A stretch of 64,000 bases of DNA. Origin: Brachyspira murdochii DSM 12563 (GTDB taxonomy: Bacteria; Spirochaetota; Brachyspiria; Brachyspirales; Brachyspiraceae). The position numbers and the translations under genes were made by a program. The stretch lies in NCBI RefSeq assembly GCF_000092845.1, contig NC_014150.1, positions 992,001-1,056,000 of the forward strand, written 5' to 3'. Under the pieces are notes generated by a model. It was not told the DNA's origin and searched no databases. It was given only the letters and a program-made list of their open reading frames with translations. This document shows positions 37,985 through 47,359 of this stretch, piece by piece; the stretch's first letter is position 1, and the number at the start of each line of letters is the position of its first letter.

Positions 37985-39310
37985 TTATTTAGTATCTGAC
38001 ATAATAAGATTATATCTAGTAGAATCATTAAGATTCTTAACCCATTTTATAGTCTTATTAACAGTCTCTCCAGCACCGCCCACATTAATAACTTTTCCAT
38101 TAACCTTAACTACTACCTCGCCAGCATTACCTATAGTAAGCATAACAACATCTTTAGCTTCTAAATATAATGTCTTTCCGCTTAAAAGGTTTGTTGTAGC
38201 AGGTCTGTTGGAATCTATAAAATATCTTACATATACAAAATGCTTAGCAGTTATCTCTATTCTAATATCAACTTTTTCTGTATCCTGCTCTATATAAGTT
38301 TCACCGTTTATAACAAGAAGATTAGTAGAAACTGTATTATTATAGTTTGTACTGTTTAATTCTGCCTGATCTATTTCTGTATTATAACCTGTATTAACCA
38401 TCTGATTTTCTTCAAGCCTTTCCATCTCAACTGTGGCAGAATTATCATATACTTCTATAACGCTTATCTTAAAATCATTTATACCATTTCCGTTTAAATC
38501 TAATATTATAGGATTGCTCTTAGAAAATGATAAATCCTGACCATTTATATTAATATGAACAACATTACCTATAGTATTAAATCTTATAGTAGCTGATATG
38601 CCTAGAGGCTTAAAATATATAATGTCTCCTACCTTAACACTCTGTCTTGCCTTACTGTCAACTATATTTTTAGATATTTCTGTCTCATTTCTGTTTTGTT
38701 TTTTACTTGGAGTAAAAAAGCCCAATATATTATTTCTATTAACAAATATAACAGCAAGAACTACAATTACAGCAAGTATAATAATAATTGTAGGAATTAC
38801 AGATTTATTTTTATTTCTTAATTTATACAAATCTCTTTTTGCCATAAAAAGTAAATCTGCTTCGGCATTATTAGAATTCATATTTTTATTTTTTTTATTT
38901 GTTTCTTTTATAGTTTTTTCTTCATTTTTTTCTGTATTTATGGCATCTTTTAGACTTTCTTTTGCAGGCGTCTGATTCTCTTTTTCTTTACTGTTATCCT
39001 GTTCAGTATTTTCTTTTACTTTTTTTACATTCTTACTGCTTTTAGTATTTTTTAATAGATCCTGTTCTGATTTTATGCCGTTTTTCTGTAAATTATATCT
39101 CTCCAAAACCATATTGGCATCTAATGATAATTTGTCGCTTAGATTCTTTATAAATCCTTTAACATATATCTCACCTGGCAGTACATCAAATTCCTCATTT
39201 TCCAATGCTTTTATAAATCTAGCAACTATATGAGTAGAAGCCTCTAATTCTTCTATTGTAAGCCCTTTTTTTTCCCTAGCATTCTTTAATATTTGACCAA
39301 TAGTTTCCAT
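37985..39310 (-). CDS. RodZ-like helix-turn-helix membrane protein
   Basis: A 441-residue protein: an N-terminal helix-turn-helix of the RodZ type (GQILKNAREKKGLTIEELEASTHI to about residue 70, including GEIYVKGFIKNLSDKL), a Lys/Glu-rich linker, one membrane segment (VIPTIIIILAVIVVLAVIFV, about residues 170-190) and a large extracytoplasmic part ending in a beta region like DUF4115 (SGKTLYLEAKDVVMLTIGNAG). RodZ links MreB to the envelope and controls rod shape; here it would bear on the helical cell body. lolA lies upstream, with 15 bp between the genes. Confidence 0.85.
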   Translation of the reverse strand: METIGQILKNAREKKGLTIEELEASTHIVARFIKALENEEFDVLPGEIYVKGFIKNLSDKLSLDANMVLERYNLQKNGIKSEQDLLKNTKSSKNVKKVKENTEQDNSKEKENQTPAKESLKDAINTEKNEEKTIKETNKKNKNMNSNNAEADLLFMAKRDLYKLRNKNKSVIPTIIIILAVIVVLAVIFVNRNNILGFFTPSKKQNRNETEISKNIVDSKARQSVKVGDIIYFKPLGISATIRFNTIGNVVHININGQDLSFSKSNPIILDLNGNGINDFKISVIEVYDNSATVEMERLEENQMVNTGYNTEIDQAELNSTNYNNTVSTNLLVINGETYIEQDTEKVDIRIEITAKHFVYVRYFIDSNRPATTNLLSGKTLYLEAKDVVMLTIGNAGEVVVKVNGKVINVGGAGETVNKTIKWVKNLNDSTRYNLIMSDTK

Positions 39311-39325
39311 ATAAATCCTTAAAAA

Positions 39326-40063
39326 TTAATTATTTGGTACTAAACCATCTTTCAATACTTGCATATTTTCTTCTATTACTGGTTCAAAATCTTTGTTTCC
39401 GTCTTCATATTTTGGGTTATATCTTATACTTGTAAATAAATACTCTACTGGAACATTAGTTGTAGTTATGCCTAATATTCTTATAATCATACCAGTATCA
39501 TCTACCCATAGATGTATTTTTGTAAAGCCTGTTCTATCCACACTGGCCTGCTTAGAAGTCAAAAGCATATGATAGGCTCTTCTGTTATCATTGCCGGCAT
39601 AAGAGGCACTATTGTATTTTGCAATGCCGAGTTCTGAGTCTTTAAAACTATTAACAGATACCAATTCGCGTTCATTATAAAAATCTATATTGAATTTACT
39701 CGTTAATCTTAATATACCTTCCGCTGTATAAATAGCTCCGGAATCGCCGTAATTAAGTTTCTGCTCTGCTACAACATTATTTCTAGGAAAAATTATCCAT
39801 AAAGTCTCTCCGTTGCAGTATATTGACTGTCCGTTGGCACCGCTTGTATATTCCATTTTAAATAGATTTGGATTTTTAGTTATTAATTTGCCGTATGACA
39901 ATTTTTCTCCGTTACGCTCTACAAAATTAGCTGAAAACCCGTTTATTTTTGAAAATCTATTGGATATCATGCTGACAACTCTTTCGGGAGTCATTATTTG
40001 AGTATATGCTATTGAAGATAATGATAGAGATAATAGTATAATAAAAAGTATTATTTTTTTCAT
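39326..40063 (-). CDS. lolA: outer membrane lipoprotein carrier protein LolA
   Basis: A 245-residue protein with a signal peptide (LFIILLSLSLSSIAYTQ) and a LolA-type domain: MISNRFSKINGFSANFVERNG, GKLITKNPNLFKMEYTSG, GETLWIIFPRNN. It ferries lipoproteins through the periplasm to the outer membrane. It is the first gene of the leftward lolA-rodZ pair. The many lipoproteins encoded in this window would be clients. Confidence 0.85.
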   Translation of the reverse strand: MKKIILFIILLSLSLSSIAYTQIMTPERVVSMISNRFSKINGFSANFVERNGEKLSYGKLITKNPNLFKMEYTSGANGQSIYCNGETLWIIFPRNNVVAEQKLNYGDSGAIYTAEGILRLTSKFNIDFYNERELVSVNSFKDSELGIAKYNSASYAGNDNRRAYHMLLTSKQASVDRTGFTKIHLWVDDTGMIIRILGITTTNVPVEYLFTSIRYNPKYEDGNKDFEPVIEENMQVLKDGLVPNN

Positions 40064-40389
40064 AGATATTTTTATTTGTCCTTAAATGAAATAGATGTAA
40101 TTTATACTAATATTATATGATATAATAAAAATATATAAAAAACAAGTATTTTATTTTTTATTTGTAAATTACGAAAAATTCATACTCATTTTTAGCAAAA
40201 AACGAGTATGAAACTTGAATTTTTTATCTATATATATATTTTTTATCAATTATAGGAACTATATATTACATCAAATTAATGACTTATTTTAAATATAGAG
40301 TATATTTTTAACGTATAAATAATTATTAAAACAAATCACATTATACATAAAAATAAGTTATATATATTTGAAAAAATAGGAGGATAACT
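40064..40389. other. divergent intergenic region with a hairpin
   Basis: This is 326 bp without a gene. A hairpin at 40179-40212 (TTCATACTC with GAGTATGAA, plus inner T/A pairs) is followed by a T-rich stretch and could be a weak terminator or a leader structure. AGGAGG at 40379-40384 serves the 40390 gene. Confidence 0.55.
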
Positions 40390-40635
40390 ATGAAAATAAA
40401 AAAAATAGATAATACGAAATATAATATGTCAAAATATAAAAGCATATACAGTAACAGAAGTGCAATAATACAAAATGATGAAGAAATAGTGCTTCTTCTT
40501 GGAAATGAAATGCGTAAAGAAGGGGTTGTAGATGTAGAAACTGCTGTATATTTATCTTTGCCTAGTTTTCTAAGACTATATGATACTTTAAAAGAAAAAG
40601 TTGATATGTTCAGAGATGGAGGAAATTTATTATAG
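40390..40635 (+). CDS. small hypothetical protein
   Basis: An 81-residue basic-then-acidic protein without signal peptide or membrane segment. It reads KYKSIYSNRSAIIQNDEEIVLLLGNEM, then VETAVYLSLPSFLRLYDTLKEKVDMF. I recognise no family. AGGAGG close to the ATG makes translation likely. It is followed after 21 bp by a STAS-like gene, so the two probably act together. Confidence 0.7.
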   Translation: MKIKKIDNTKYNMSKYKSIYSNRSAIIQNDEEIVLLLGNEMRKEGVVDVETAVYLSLPSFLRLYDTLKEKVDMFRDGGNLL

Positions 40636-40656
40636 TAAAAGGAGATTATTAAGTTT

Positions 40657-41001
40657 ATGATAAAAGAATACTGCATTAAAAATAATAAAAATATAATTCT
40701 TATAATAGAAAAAGATATTAATAAAAAAATGTATAATGAGCTTTACTGCATACTAAACAGAATTCTTGAAAATGGAAGCAAAAACATTATCATATATTTC
40801 AGAAACAGTATAAAATATATTATTTCAAATGCGATATATTTAATGCTTGAAACACAAAAGGTTCTTGAGTTTAGAGGAGGAAAAATGATACTTACCGGAT
40901 TAAACGAATATGCAAAATGGTCTGTAAAATCATTGGAAGCTCATAAAAAAATAAAGATATTTGATAATATTCAAAATGCTATAAAAGAAATTACAGCATA
41001 A
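40657..41001 (+). CDS. putative STAS-domain protein
   Basis: A 114-residue protein whose hydrophobic strand and helix pattern (NKNIILIIEKDINKKMYNELYCILNRIL, NGSKNIIIYFRNSIKYIISNAIYLML, GKMILTGLNEYAKWSV) resembles the STAS fold of anti-anti-sigma factors. The conserved phosphorylated serine is not obvious, so a regulatory role is inference. AAGGAG lies about 13 bases before the ATG. A terminator follows. Confidence 0.6.
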   Translation: MIKEYCIKNNKNIILIIEKDINKKMYNELYCILNRILENGSKNIIIYFRNSIKYIISNAIYLMLETQKVLEFRGGKMILTGLNEYAKWSVKSLEAHKKIKIFDNIQNAIKEITA

Positions 41002-41021
41002 TAAAAACATATAATAAATAA

Positions 41022-41055
41022 AAAGCAAGGATAAAAATCTCCTTGCTTTATTTTT
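41022..41055. terminator. terminator after the STAS-like gene
   Basis: AAAGCAAGGA at 41022-41031 pairs with TCCTTGCTTT at 41040-41049, followed by a T tract. It lies between convergent genes and could serve both. Confidence 0.85.
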
Positions 41056-41090
41056 ATAATAAAAAATATACAAATCATAAATAATAAAAA

Positions 41091-41486
41091 TTAATTCTGA
41101 TTAGTTAATACAGCATTTACAAAATCTGCATAATTAACATTAGCCAAATTATAAACATGAAGAAAACCATTAGTAAACATTATAGCAGATGCTATTGCAG
41201 ACCTATTCCCGCTTCTGCAGTAAACTATATACTCTTTATTTTTATCTAAAAGATTTACTTTGCTTGTAAAATCAGTATTTAACACATCAATATTAATAGA
41301 ATTAGGAGCACTTCCAGACATATATTCTTCAGGAGTCCTTACATCCAAAAGAACTAAATTTGTAGATTTGCTAATTAAATCTAATGCCTTTTTCATATTA
41401 ATATTATCATAGCCGTTTTTGGAACATGATGATATCATTAATAAAAATCCTAAAATCAAGGCAAAACATAATAAATATTTTCTCAT
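41091..41486 (-). CDS. rhodanese-like lipoprotein
   Basis: A 131-residue predicted lipoprotein: lipobox SSC (Cys21), then a single rhodanese domain with LLDVRTPEEYMSGSAPNSINI and the active-site loop YCRSGNRS, whose Cys90 would carry a persulfide. Rhodaneses move sulfane sulfur; as a lipoprotein it would act outside the cytoplasm. It converges on the STAS-like gene. AAGGATATATAAA precedes the start. Confidence 0.85.
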   Translation of the reverse strand: MRKYLLCFALILGFLLMISSCSKNGYDNINMKKALDLISKSTNLVLLDVRTPEEYMSGSAPNSINIDVLNTDFTSKVNLLDKNKEYIVYCRSGNRSAIASAIMFTNGFLHVYNLANVNYADFVNAVLTNQN

Positions 41487-41660
41487 ATTTTATATATCCT
41501 TTTATAATTATTTTTTAAATATTATGTTAATTAATAATATTAATAATATTATATTTATATATTTTGTCAAACTCTTTTAATAATAAAATAGTTTTAATTT
41601 TATATTTTCTTTACTTTTCTGTTTTATATAGTAAAACTTTTATACGGGAAATTTTAAATA

Positions 41661-41816
41661 ATGATAAAGAAAATATATTGTTTATTAAGTATAATAATGT
41701 TATTATTAATATCATGTGCTGATAAAAGTGAAAAAGAATCAAAAGAAAAAAAATCTCCCAACATTATGGAAGATGATGAATATATAAAAAATATAATAAA
41801 GGATTCTTCTAAATAA
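41661..41816 (+). CDS. very small lipoprotein
   Basis: A 51-residue ORF: MIKKIYCLLSIIMLLLISC then ADKSEKESKEKKSPNIMEDDEY, ending KDSSK. The signal peptide ends with LLISC, a clear lipobox with Cys19, and the mature part is a short charged, probably unstructured chain. GGGA lies about twelve bases upstream. It precedes the DMT transporter gene by 30 bp on the same strand. Such mini-lipoproteins are common in this genome type; a role is unknown. Confidence 0.6.
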   Translation: MIKKIYCLLSIIMLLLISCADKSEKESKEKKSPNIMEDDEYIKNIIKDSSK

Positions 41817-41846
41817 TTTAAAAGCATTAAAAAATGGAAAACAATC

Positions 41847-42758
41847 ATGTTTATTAATCAAAAAACAAAAGCCTATGCTGGAACTATTTTCAGCGTATTA
41901 ATTTGGGGTGTAACCTTTATTTCTACAAAGATATTATTGAATGATTTTTCACCTATAGAAATTCTTTTAAGCAGATTTGTATTAGGCTTTATACTTTTAA
42001 TGATAATATATCCTAAAAACAATAAAATATATTCAAAAAAAGAAGAAGCATTATTTGCAGCTGCCGGAATAACTGGAATAACGCTTTACTATCTATTTGA
42101 AAACATGGCATTAAATTATTCTCTTGCTTCAAATGTAGGAATCTTGGTTGCAGTTGGTCCTCTATTCACTGGTATTTTTTCATCTTTAATATTAAAAGAA
42201 AAATTAAGAATAAATTTTATTATAGGATTTATATTTGCAATAGTTGGAATATCAGTTATAACATTTAATGGAAAGTTTATATTAAAAATAAATCCTCTTG
42301 GAGATATGCTGGCTATTCTTGCTGCTGTTATGTGGGGGATTTATTCTGTACTTATAAAGATGATAGGAGATATGGGATTTCATTCTGTTACAATAACAAA
42401 AAAGACATTTATGTACGGCATAATATTTATGATACCAATAATGTTTTTTATGGGGTTTGATGTTAATATTAGTGATTATATAAAACCTATAAACATTATA
42501 AACTTTTTATTTTTATCATTTGCAGCATGCACTTTATGCTTTATAGCTTGGACATATTCTACTAAAATTTTAGGTGCTGTAAAAAATAATACTTATATAT
42601 ATTTCATACCAATAATAACTCTTATAGCTTCAAAAATAATATTAAATGAAAACATTACAATATTTGCTTTAATAGGAGTAGTATTAATATTATTAGGTGT
42701 TATAATATCAGAGTCAAATTTGGCATCTTTTTTATTAAAGAAGAATAATAATATTTGA
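41847..42758 (+). CDS. EamA/DMT-family transporter
   Basis: A 303-residue membrane protein with ten predicted membrane segments in two EamA repeats: GTIFSVLIWGVTFISTKILL at the start and AILAAVMWGIYSVLIKMIG in the second half, then CTLCFIAWTYSTKILGAVKNN and a final IGVVLILLGVIIS. Members export metabolites such as amino acids or purines; the substrate is unknown. It is not a close duplicate of the gene at 24365-25222. Confidence 0.9.
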   Translation: MFINQKTKAYAGTIFSVLIWGVTFISTKILLNDFSPIEILLSRFVLGFILLMIIYPKNNKIYSKKEEALFAAAGITGITLYYLFENMALNYSLASNVGILVAVGPLFTGIFSSLILKEKLRINFIIGFIFAIVGISVITFNGKFILKINPLGDMLAILAAVMWGIYSVLIKMIGDMGFHSVTITKKTFMYGIIFMIPIMFFMGFDVNISDYIKPINIINFLFLSFAACTLCFIAWTYSTKILGAVKNNTYIYFIPIITLIASKIILNENITIFALIGVVLILLGVIISESNLASFLLKKNNNI

Positions 42759-42832
42759 TGCTATAAGTATATTATATACTCTACAAGCTCAGATACGCTT
42801 CACAAAAATACAAGTATAAAAATGATACAATT

Positions 42833-43516
42833 TTATTTACTTTTTTTAGAAGACTTTTTATCTTTATATTCATTTTTAAAATAGTCGCAATACTGTGATA
42901 CAGTGCATTTAGAGCATAAAGGAGAAATAGGCTTGCATAGATTCTGCCCATACACTACCAAAGTATCATTATAAATACGCCAATACTCTTTAGGAAGTTT
43001 ATCACGCAAGGCAAACTCAGTTTCTTCAGGTGTTTTTGTATGAACATAACCAAATCTGTTTGATATTCTATGCACATGAGTATCAACACATATTCCGTCC
43101 TTATCAAATGCTTCAGTTACTACCAAATTGGCAACCTTTCTTCCAACACCTTTAAGTTTAAGAAGTTCATCTATTTCATCAGGTACTTTTCCGCCGAAAT
43201 CATCTATAATCATTTTTGATACTTCAAGTATATTTTTTGCCTTTACTTTATAAAAACCTACAGGATATATAAGTTTTGCTATTTCCTCTTCTGTGAGTTT
43301 TAGCATGTCTTTAGGACTGCCTGCTTTTTCAAACAAACGCATAGAAGCATCTCTTGTAGTAGGGTCTTTTGTTCTTAGAGAAAGCATTGTAGATATTAAA
43401 ATTTTATAAGCATCTCTATTTGTAATTATTTTTATTTCAGTTACAACAGGCATAGGCATTTCTTTTGTAACTTTAGTAAGTTCTTTCATTATTGGGTGAA
43501 TATCATTGTCATTCAT
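42833..43516 (-). CDS. nth: endonuclease III
   Basis: A 227-residue DNA glycosylase/AP lyase of base-excision repair. The helix-hairpin-helix [17 protein letters not shown] supplies the catalytic Lys, and [16 protein letters not shown] the catalytic Asp. The C terminus has the [4Fe-4S] cluster cysteines [17 protein letters not shown]. It removes oxidised pyrimidines. The next gene downstream in this leftward direction is on the opposite strand, so nth ends its unit. Confidence 0.96.
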   Translation of the reverse strand: MNDNDIHPIMKELTKVTKEMPMPVVTEIKIITNRDAYKILISTMLSLRTKDPTTRDASMRLFEKAGSPKDMLKLTEEEIAKLIYPVGFYKVKAKNILEVSKMIIDDFGGKVPDEIDELLKLKGVGRKVANLVVTEAFDKDGICVDTHVHRISNRFGYVHTKTPEETEFALRDKLPKEYWRIYNDTLVVYGQNLCKPISPLCSKCTVSQYCDYFKNEYKDKKSSKKSK

Positions 43517-43544
43517 AAAATAAAACCTTTATTTATAATAATTA

Positions 43545-44597
43545 TTATTGTTTATCAAATAAATACCAAAATTTAGAATCTCTTTTTACAAAAGGTTTTA
43601 ATTCTAAATATGTAAAATCAATTTCTATAATACCCTGAGCATATCCTGATATTTTATATAATGGCCATATAAATTTGATACCTGAAGGAGTAATATCAAA
43701 TACATCGCTAAGTTCTATAGAATAAAAATCAAAAAAATCTCTTTCAGTAAAGTTTCTAAGCAATTTACTTTGCATTAAATTGATAAGCTCTCTGTCATTT
43801 TTATTTTCTAAAAGTTCTGATGAATTAAGTCCTATTCTCTCACCGGTTGAAATTAAATATATAGAAGGTATAAAATTATATATTCCATGTGTTCCGCCTG
43901 CATATGAATAGTTATAAACAGAAAAAGATATTATTTTTTCATCTAAAAAAGAAACATTAATTTCCTTCTTCATATAAAAATCTGAACTGCTGTAAGATGA
44001 ATCTTTCCAGCTTTTATAATCATCTATAATCTCATTATTTAAAAGTAATTCCATTCTTTCCGAATTAAGAGACCTTATGCCGTCAACATCTAAAGAAATT
44101 TTATCTACAGAATTGAGTCCCTTATCATTATCAACAATAACAGCATCTTTACTCGATTCAAAAATATAATCTCCGTAATCTATTTTTAATGATGAATTAA
44201 TAATATCTAAATTATTTATAGGATAAGATTTATTATTTGCAAACTCAAAATTATATTTACTGTTTCCATCATAAGAAGACCATTCTCCTGAAAATACCAT
44301 ATCCTCTGAAACAGTACCATTAAAATATCCAGTTATTCTATTATTTACTTTTTCATTTATATCAATAATATTATTTGATATGCTGCCTTCTATATTGATA
44401 AACTGATTTATACCATCATAATAATATTTTCCTGTAACGGCTTTATCATTAATATATAAGTATAAATATATTTTAGAGTTTCCTATATTACCGCTGCAAA
44501 AATAAAATTTTTTTACATATGCTTTTGGCAATTGAGAAAATAAGATATTTGAATAAAAAACAAATACCAATATAAAAAAAATTCTAAACAGCTTCAA
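43545..44597 (-). CDS. exported DUF3298-like protein
   Basis: A 350-residue protein with a signal peptide (FRIFFILVFVFYSNILFSQ). The C-terminal half fits DUF3298/RsiV-like domains: YSYAGGTHGIYNFIPSIYLISTGE, ELINLMQSKL and ITPSGIKFIWPLYKISGYAQG. The N-terminal half (YLYINDKAVTGKYYYDG and FSGEWSSYDGNSKYNFEF) is a beta-rich part typical of proteins that sense or bind sugars or cell-wall material. The start is TTG with AAGAG upstream. nth lies 28 bp downstream. Confidence 0.75.
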   Translation of the reverse strand: MKLFRIFFILVFVFYSNILFSQLPKAYVKKFYFCSGNIGNSKIYLYLYINDKAVTGKYYYDGINQFINIEGSISNNIIDINEKVNNRITGYFNGTVSEDMVFSGEWSSYDGNSKYNFEFANNKSYPINNLDIINSSLKIDYGDYIFESSKDAVIVDNDKGLNSVDKISLDVDGIRSLNSERMELLLNNEIIDDYKSWKDSSYSSSDFYMKKEINVSFLDEKIISFSVYNYSYAGGTHGIYNFIPSIYLISTGERIGLNSSELLENKNDRELINLMQSKLLRNFTERDFFDFYSIELSDVFDITPSGIKFIWPLYKISGYAQGIIEIDFTYLELKPFVKRDSKFWYLFDKQ

Positions 44598-44684
44598 ATT
44601 ACACTCTTTTATGAGATTTTTAATTTTATTATATATATTTATAAAAAATAAAACAAGTACTTTATAATCATATTTTAATATAAT

Positions 44685-44720
44685 GCAAAAAAGAGTACAT
44701 CATATAAAATGACATACTCT
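44685..44720 (-). terminator. terminator after tpiA
   Basis: AGAGTA at 44692-44697 pairs with TACTCT at 44715-44720, with inner TCA/TGA pairs; on the minus strand it is followed by a T-run. Confidence 0.75.
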
Positions 44721-44742
44721 ATAATATTAAATACTTTAATTT

Positions 44743-45504
44743 TTATTTAGCAATATAATTAACTATTCTAGCGAATTTATCAGCTACTAATGAAGCTCCT
44801 CCAACCAAAGCACCGTCTATATTAGGCATATTAAGCAAATCATCAGCATTTTTTTCATTAACACTTCCGCCGTAAAGTATAATCATTCCTTCGGCAACGC
44901 TTTCATTATAAAGAGATTTTAAAGTTTCTCTTATAGTTTTATGCACTTCATCAGCGTCCTGAGGAGTAGCTGTTTTGCCAGTACCAATGGCCCAAACAGG
45001 TTCGTATGCTATAACAACTTTTTTAGCTTCAGCTTCGCTTAAACCTTTGAATGCTTCTTTAGTTTGACTGCTTACTATATCAGAAGTAATTCCTTTTTCT
45101 CTTTCTTCTAAATGCTCGCCTACGCATAAAACAGGTATTAGATTTTTATCTAAAGCTCTTTTTACTTTTTTATTAATAAGTTCATCTTTCTCACCGAAAA
45201 TATCTCTGCATTCAGAGTGTCCTACAATAACATATTCGCATCCTACAGCCAAAAGCATATCAGCAGAAATTTGACCAGTAAAAGCACCTTTCTCTTCAAA
45301 ATATAAATTCTGAGCTCCCAATTTTATATTACTTCCTTTAACAGCATTATGTACATCACTTAAACAAGTAAATGTTGGAGCTATCATAATATCTCTGTCT
45401 TTAACATCTTTAACTAAATTCTTTAACTGATTAACTAATTCCAAAGCTTCTTTATTAGAATTATTCATTTTCCAGTTACCAGCAATAAGTTTTCTTCTAG
45501 CCAT
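44743..45504 (-). CDS. tpiA: triosephosphate isomerase
   Basis: A 253-residue glycolytic TIM-barrel enzyme interconverting glyceraldehyde 3-phosphate and dihydroxyacetone phosphate. Visible are AGNWKMN (Lys substrate contact), VIVGHSECRDIFGE (catalytic His), VIAYEPVWAIGTGKTATP (catalytic Glu and loop 6), and ILYGGSVNEKN with DGALVGGASL for phosphate binding. Length is normal. CGGAGG lies before the ATG. The isochorismatase-fold gene is 29 bp upstream in the same transcript direction. Confidence 0.98.
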   Translation of the reverse strand: MARRKLIAGNWKMNNSNKEALELVNQLKNLVKDVKDRDIMIAPTFTCLSDVHNAVKGSNIKLGAQNLYFEEKGAFTGQISADMLLAVGCEYVIVGHSECRDIFGEKDELINKKVKRALDKNLIPVLCVGEHLEEREKGITSDIVSSQTKEAFKGLSEAEAKKVVIAYEPVWAIGTGKTATPQDADEVHKTIRETLKSLYNESVAEGMIILYGGSVNEKNADDLLNMPNIDGALVGGASLVADKFARIVNYIAK

Positions 45505-45533
45505 TTTAAAAATCCTCCGATTATTTTTTAATA

Positions 45534-46094
45534 TTATTCTTTTAATAATTTACTAACTTCTTTAAAGCAATCAACTTTACAATGTTCTATATGACCAAAA
45601 AGTATCATTTCGGTACTTACTATATTAGCACCCAGTTTTCTCATTTGATTCAAAGCTATTTCTTTATTCTCTTTAGTTCTTGAAGATACAGCATCAGCAA
45701 CAACATAAACATTATATCCATTTTCTATTAAATGAACTACACTATAATAAACACATACATGAGCTTCTACACCAAAAACAATAATATTTTTCTTATTAAT
45801 AAAATTAAATTCCTTAACAAAATCTTCAGAACCAAATACAGTAAAATACTCTTTAGCAAACAGCTTATGATTTTTAGGAAGAATTATTCTTTCATCAGTA
45901 GCTCCAAGTCCTTTAGGATATTGTTCAGTTATAAGTGTAGGTATATTATGTATATCAGCTGTTCTAAATAAAAGATTTGTATTTTTGATAACTGTATCTA
46001 TATCATTAATGGCAGGCATAAGTTTAGCCTGCAAATCTATACAAAGATATAAAGAATCTTCCTTTTTAATTAATGGTTCATTCATTATATTCAT
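45534..46094 (-). CDS. isochorismatase-family hydrolase
   Basis: A 186-residue cysteine hydrolase of the isochorismatase/nicotinamidase fold. The triad is visible as Asp in LCIDLQAKL, Lys in TEQYPKGLG and Cys in VFGVEAHVCVYYSV. Members hydrolyse small amides or ethers; the YcaC-like group fits this length. The substrate is not predictable. AAGGAG precedes the start. tpiA follows closely. Confidence 0.88.
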   Translation of the reverse strand: MNIMNEPLIKKEDSLYLCIDLQAKLMPAINDIDTVIKNTNLLFRTADIHNIPTLITEQYPKGLGATDERIILPKNHKLFAKEYFTVFGSEDFVKEFNFINKKNIIVFGVEAHVCVYYSVVHLIENGYNVYVVADAVSSRTKENKEIALNQMRKLGANIVSTEMILFGHIEHCKVDCFKEVSKLLKE

Positions 46095-46165
46095 AAATAA
46101 AACTCCTTTATTATTTTACTCTATAATTGTTAATTATAAAATAAAATAATAAAAAATACAAATAA

Positions 46166-46196
46166 AAAAGGGGAAACTTTCCAGTTTCCCCTTAAT
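46166..46196 (-). terminator. terminator after flaA
   Basis: AGGGGAAACT at 46169-46178 pairs with AGTTTCCCCT at 46183-46192 with a four-base loop, and the minus strand continues into a T-run. A strong terminator suits a highly expressed gene. Confidence 0.9.
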
Positions 46197-46226
46197 TTTC
46201 ATATTTAGTTATACTAAAACTGATTA

Positions 46227-47174
46227 TTATTGAGCTTGCTCTTGAGCAGCACCTGTATCATTATCAGCAGTACCTTGTTCTTGAGTACCGTCACCGATAC
46301 GTCTTTGTTCAAGATCTCTTAATTCTGCTTGTTCACGTATTCTAGCAGCTTCTATAGTTTGTTTTCTATCATTTTCAGTTTTTAAGATCTGCCAAGTACC
46401 TTCATCATCGATATCTTCTTCAGGATCAACAACTACTACATCGTACTCAACTGTTACATCTTTAACATAAGTAATGAAATCGCCGCCTTGAGTATCTTTA
46501 GTTCTGTAGAAACCTAAAGAATCTAATTTGATAGAAGGAACCATTCTAGGATAAAGAGGTTCTCTTACTAATACTCTGTCGCGAACATTAGGCAAATATT
46601 CTCTGTTTTCCCATCTTACTTGTCTCCAACCATTGAAGTAAACAGTACCCATAGGATAAGATTTTAATTCACCGAATTCATTTTGTAAGTTTACAAAATA
46701 GCTAACTAAGAAATTACGTCCATAAATCCAAGAACTTATAGATTTAATTTCGCCAACATTATGTATAACACCTTTACCTTCTGTATATTTAGTACCGTCA
46801 GTACCGCCATACATTTCAAGTTCATATACTGGTTTTACTAAAGCATAGCTGTTCCAAGCTGCTAATGGGAAATGTACTCTTATACCAAGAACTTTACCAG
46901 CTTCCCAAGCACCATTGTTACCTTTACTGTCTACGTTAGTAACATAAGAATTTCTGCGATTTTCTGTTAATCTAGCAGATTCATTCAACCACACTACCCA
47001 GTTATCATTATAAAGATTTTCTGCAACTGGAACTAATTCATTTGTATCACCTTCTCCACCTTGTAAGTTATCAGCATTACCAGTTAAAGCAAAATCAATT
47101 AAAACTGAGTTTGTTAAACCGTAAGCAGATGCAGCGATAAAAATGGAAGTTAATACTACGAATAACTTTTTCAT
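46227..47174 (-). CDS. flaA: flagellar filament outer layer (sheath) protein FlaA
   Basis: A 315-residue exported sheath protein of the spirochaete periplasmic flagellum. It has a signal peptide ([17 protein letters not shown]) and the FlaA pattern [62 protein letters not shown] and [22 protein letters not shown]. FlaA coats the FlaB core. The C-terminal tail is acidic and Gln-rich. A TTGACA/TATAAA promoter lies upstream. It supports the spirochaete, probably Brachyspira, identification. Confidence 0.94.
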   Translation of the reverse strand: MKKLFVVLTSIFIAASAYGLTNSVLIDFALTGNADNLQGGEGDTNELVPVAENLYNDNWVVWLNESARLTENRRNSYVTNVDSKGNNGAWEAGKVLGIRVHFPLAAWNSYALVKPVYELEMYGGTDGTKYTEGKGVIHNVGEIKSISSWIYGRNFLVSYFVNLQNEFGELKSYPMGTVYFNGWRQVRWENREYLPNVRDRVLVREPLYPRMVPSIKLDSLGFYRTKDTQGGDFITYVKDVTVEYDVVVVDPEEDIDDEGTWQILKTENDRKQTIEAARIREQAELRDLEQRRIGDGTQEQGTADNDTGAAQEQAQ

Positions 47175-47221
47175 AATTTATTGCACTCCTTGTACTAATT
47201 AATAAGCATAATAATACAACT

Positions 47222-47250
47222 TTTATACACTAAATTTCTTAATTTGTCAA
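47222..47250 (-). promoter_or_regulatory. sigma-70 promoter for flaA
   Basis: On the minus strand TTGACA (47250-47245) and TATAAA (47227-47222) are 17 bp apart, 47 bp upstream of the flaA ATG. This is a housekeeping-type promoter and not a flagellar sigma-28 sequence. Confidence 0.75.
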
Positions 47251-47279
47251 GCAAATTTAATTAAAAAATAAATCATTAT

Positions 47280-47307
47280 TTGACATTATCTATTATTAAT
47301 GTACAAT
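47280..47307 (+). promoter_or_regulatory. sigma-70 promoter for the SDH-family protease
   Basis: TTGACA at 47280-47285, a 16-bp spacer and TACAAT at 47302-47307 precede the 47360 gene and diverge from the flaA promoter. Confidence 0.7.
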
Positions 47308-47359
47308 CTTTTAAAGAAATGTAGTTATGTAAATTAAACAGATAAAAAAAGGATAAGAA

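Noticed and set aside
41654-41848. Minus-strand ORF opposite the DMT transporter upstream region
   Set aside because: It is the antisense of the small lipoprotein, whose lipobox is more convincing.
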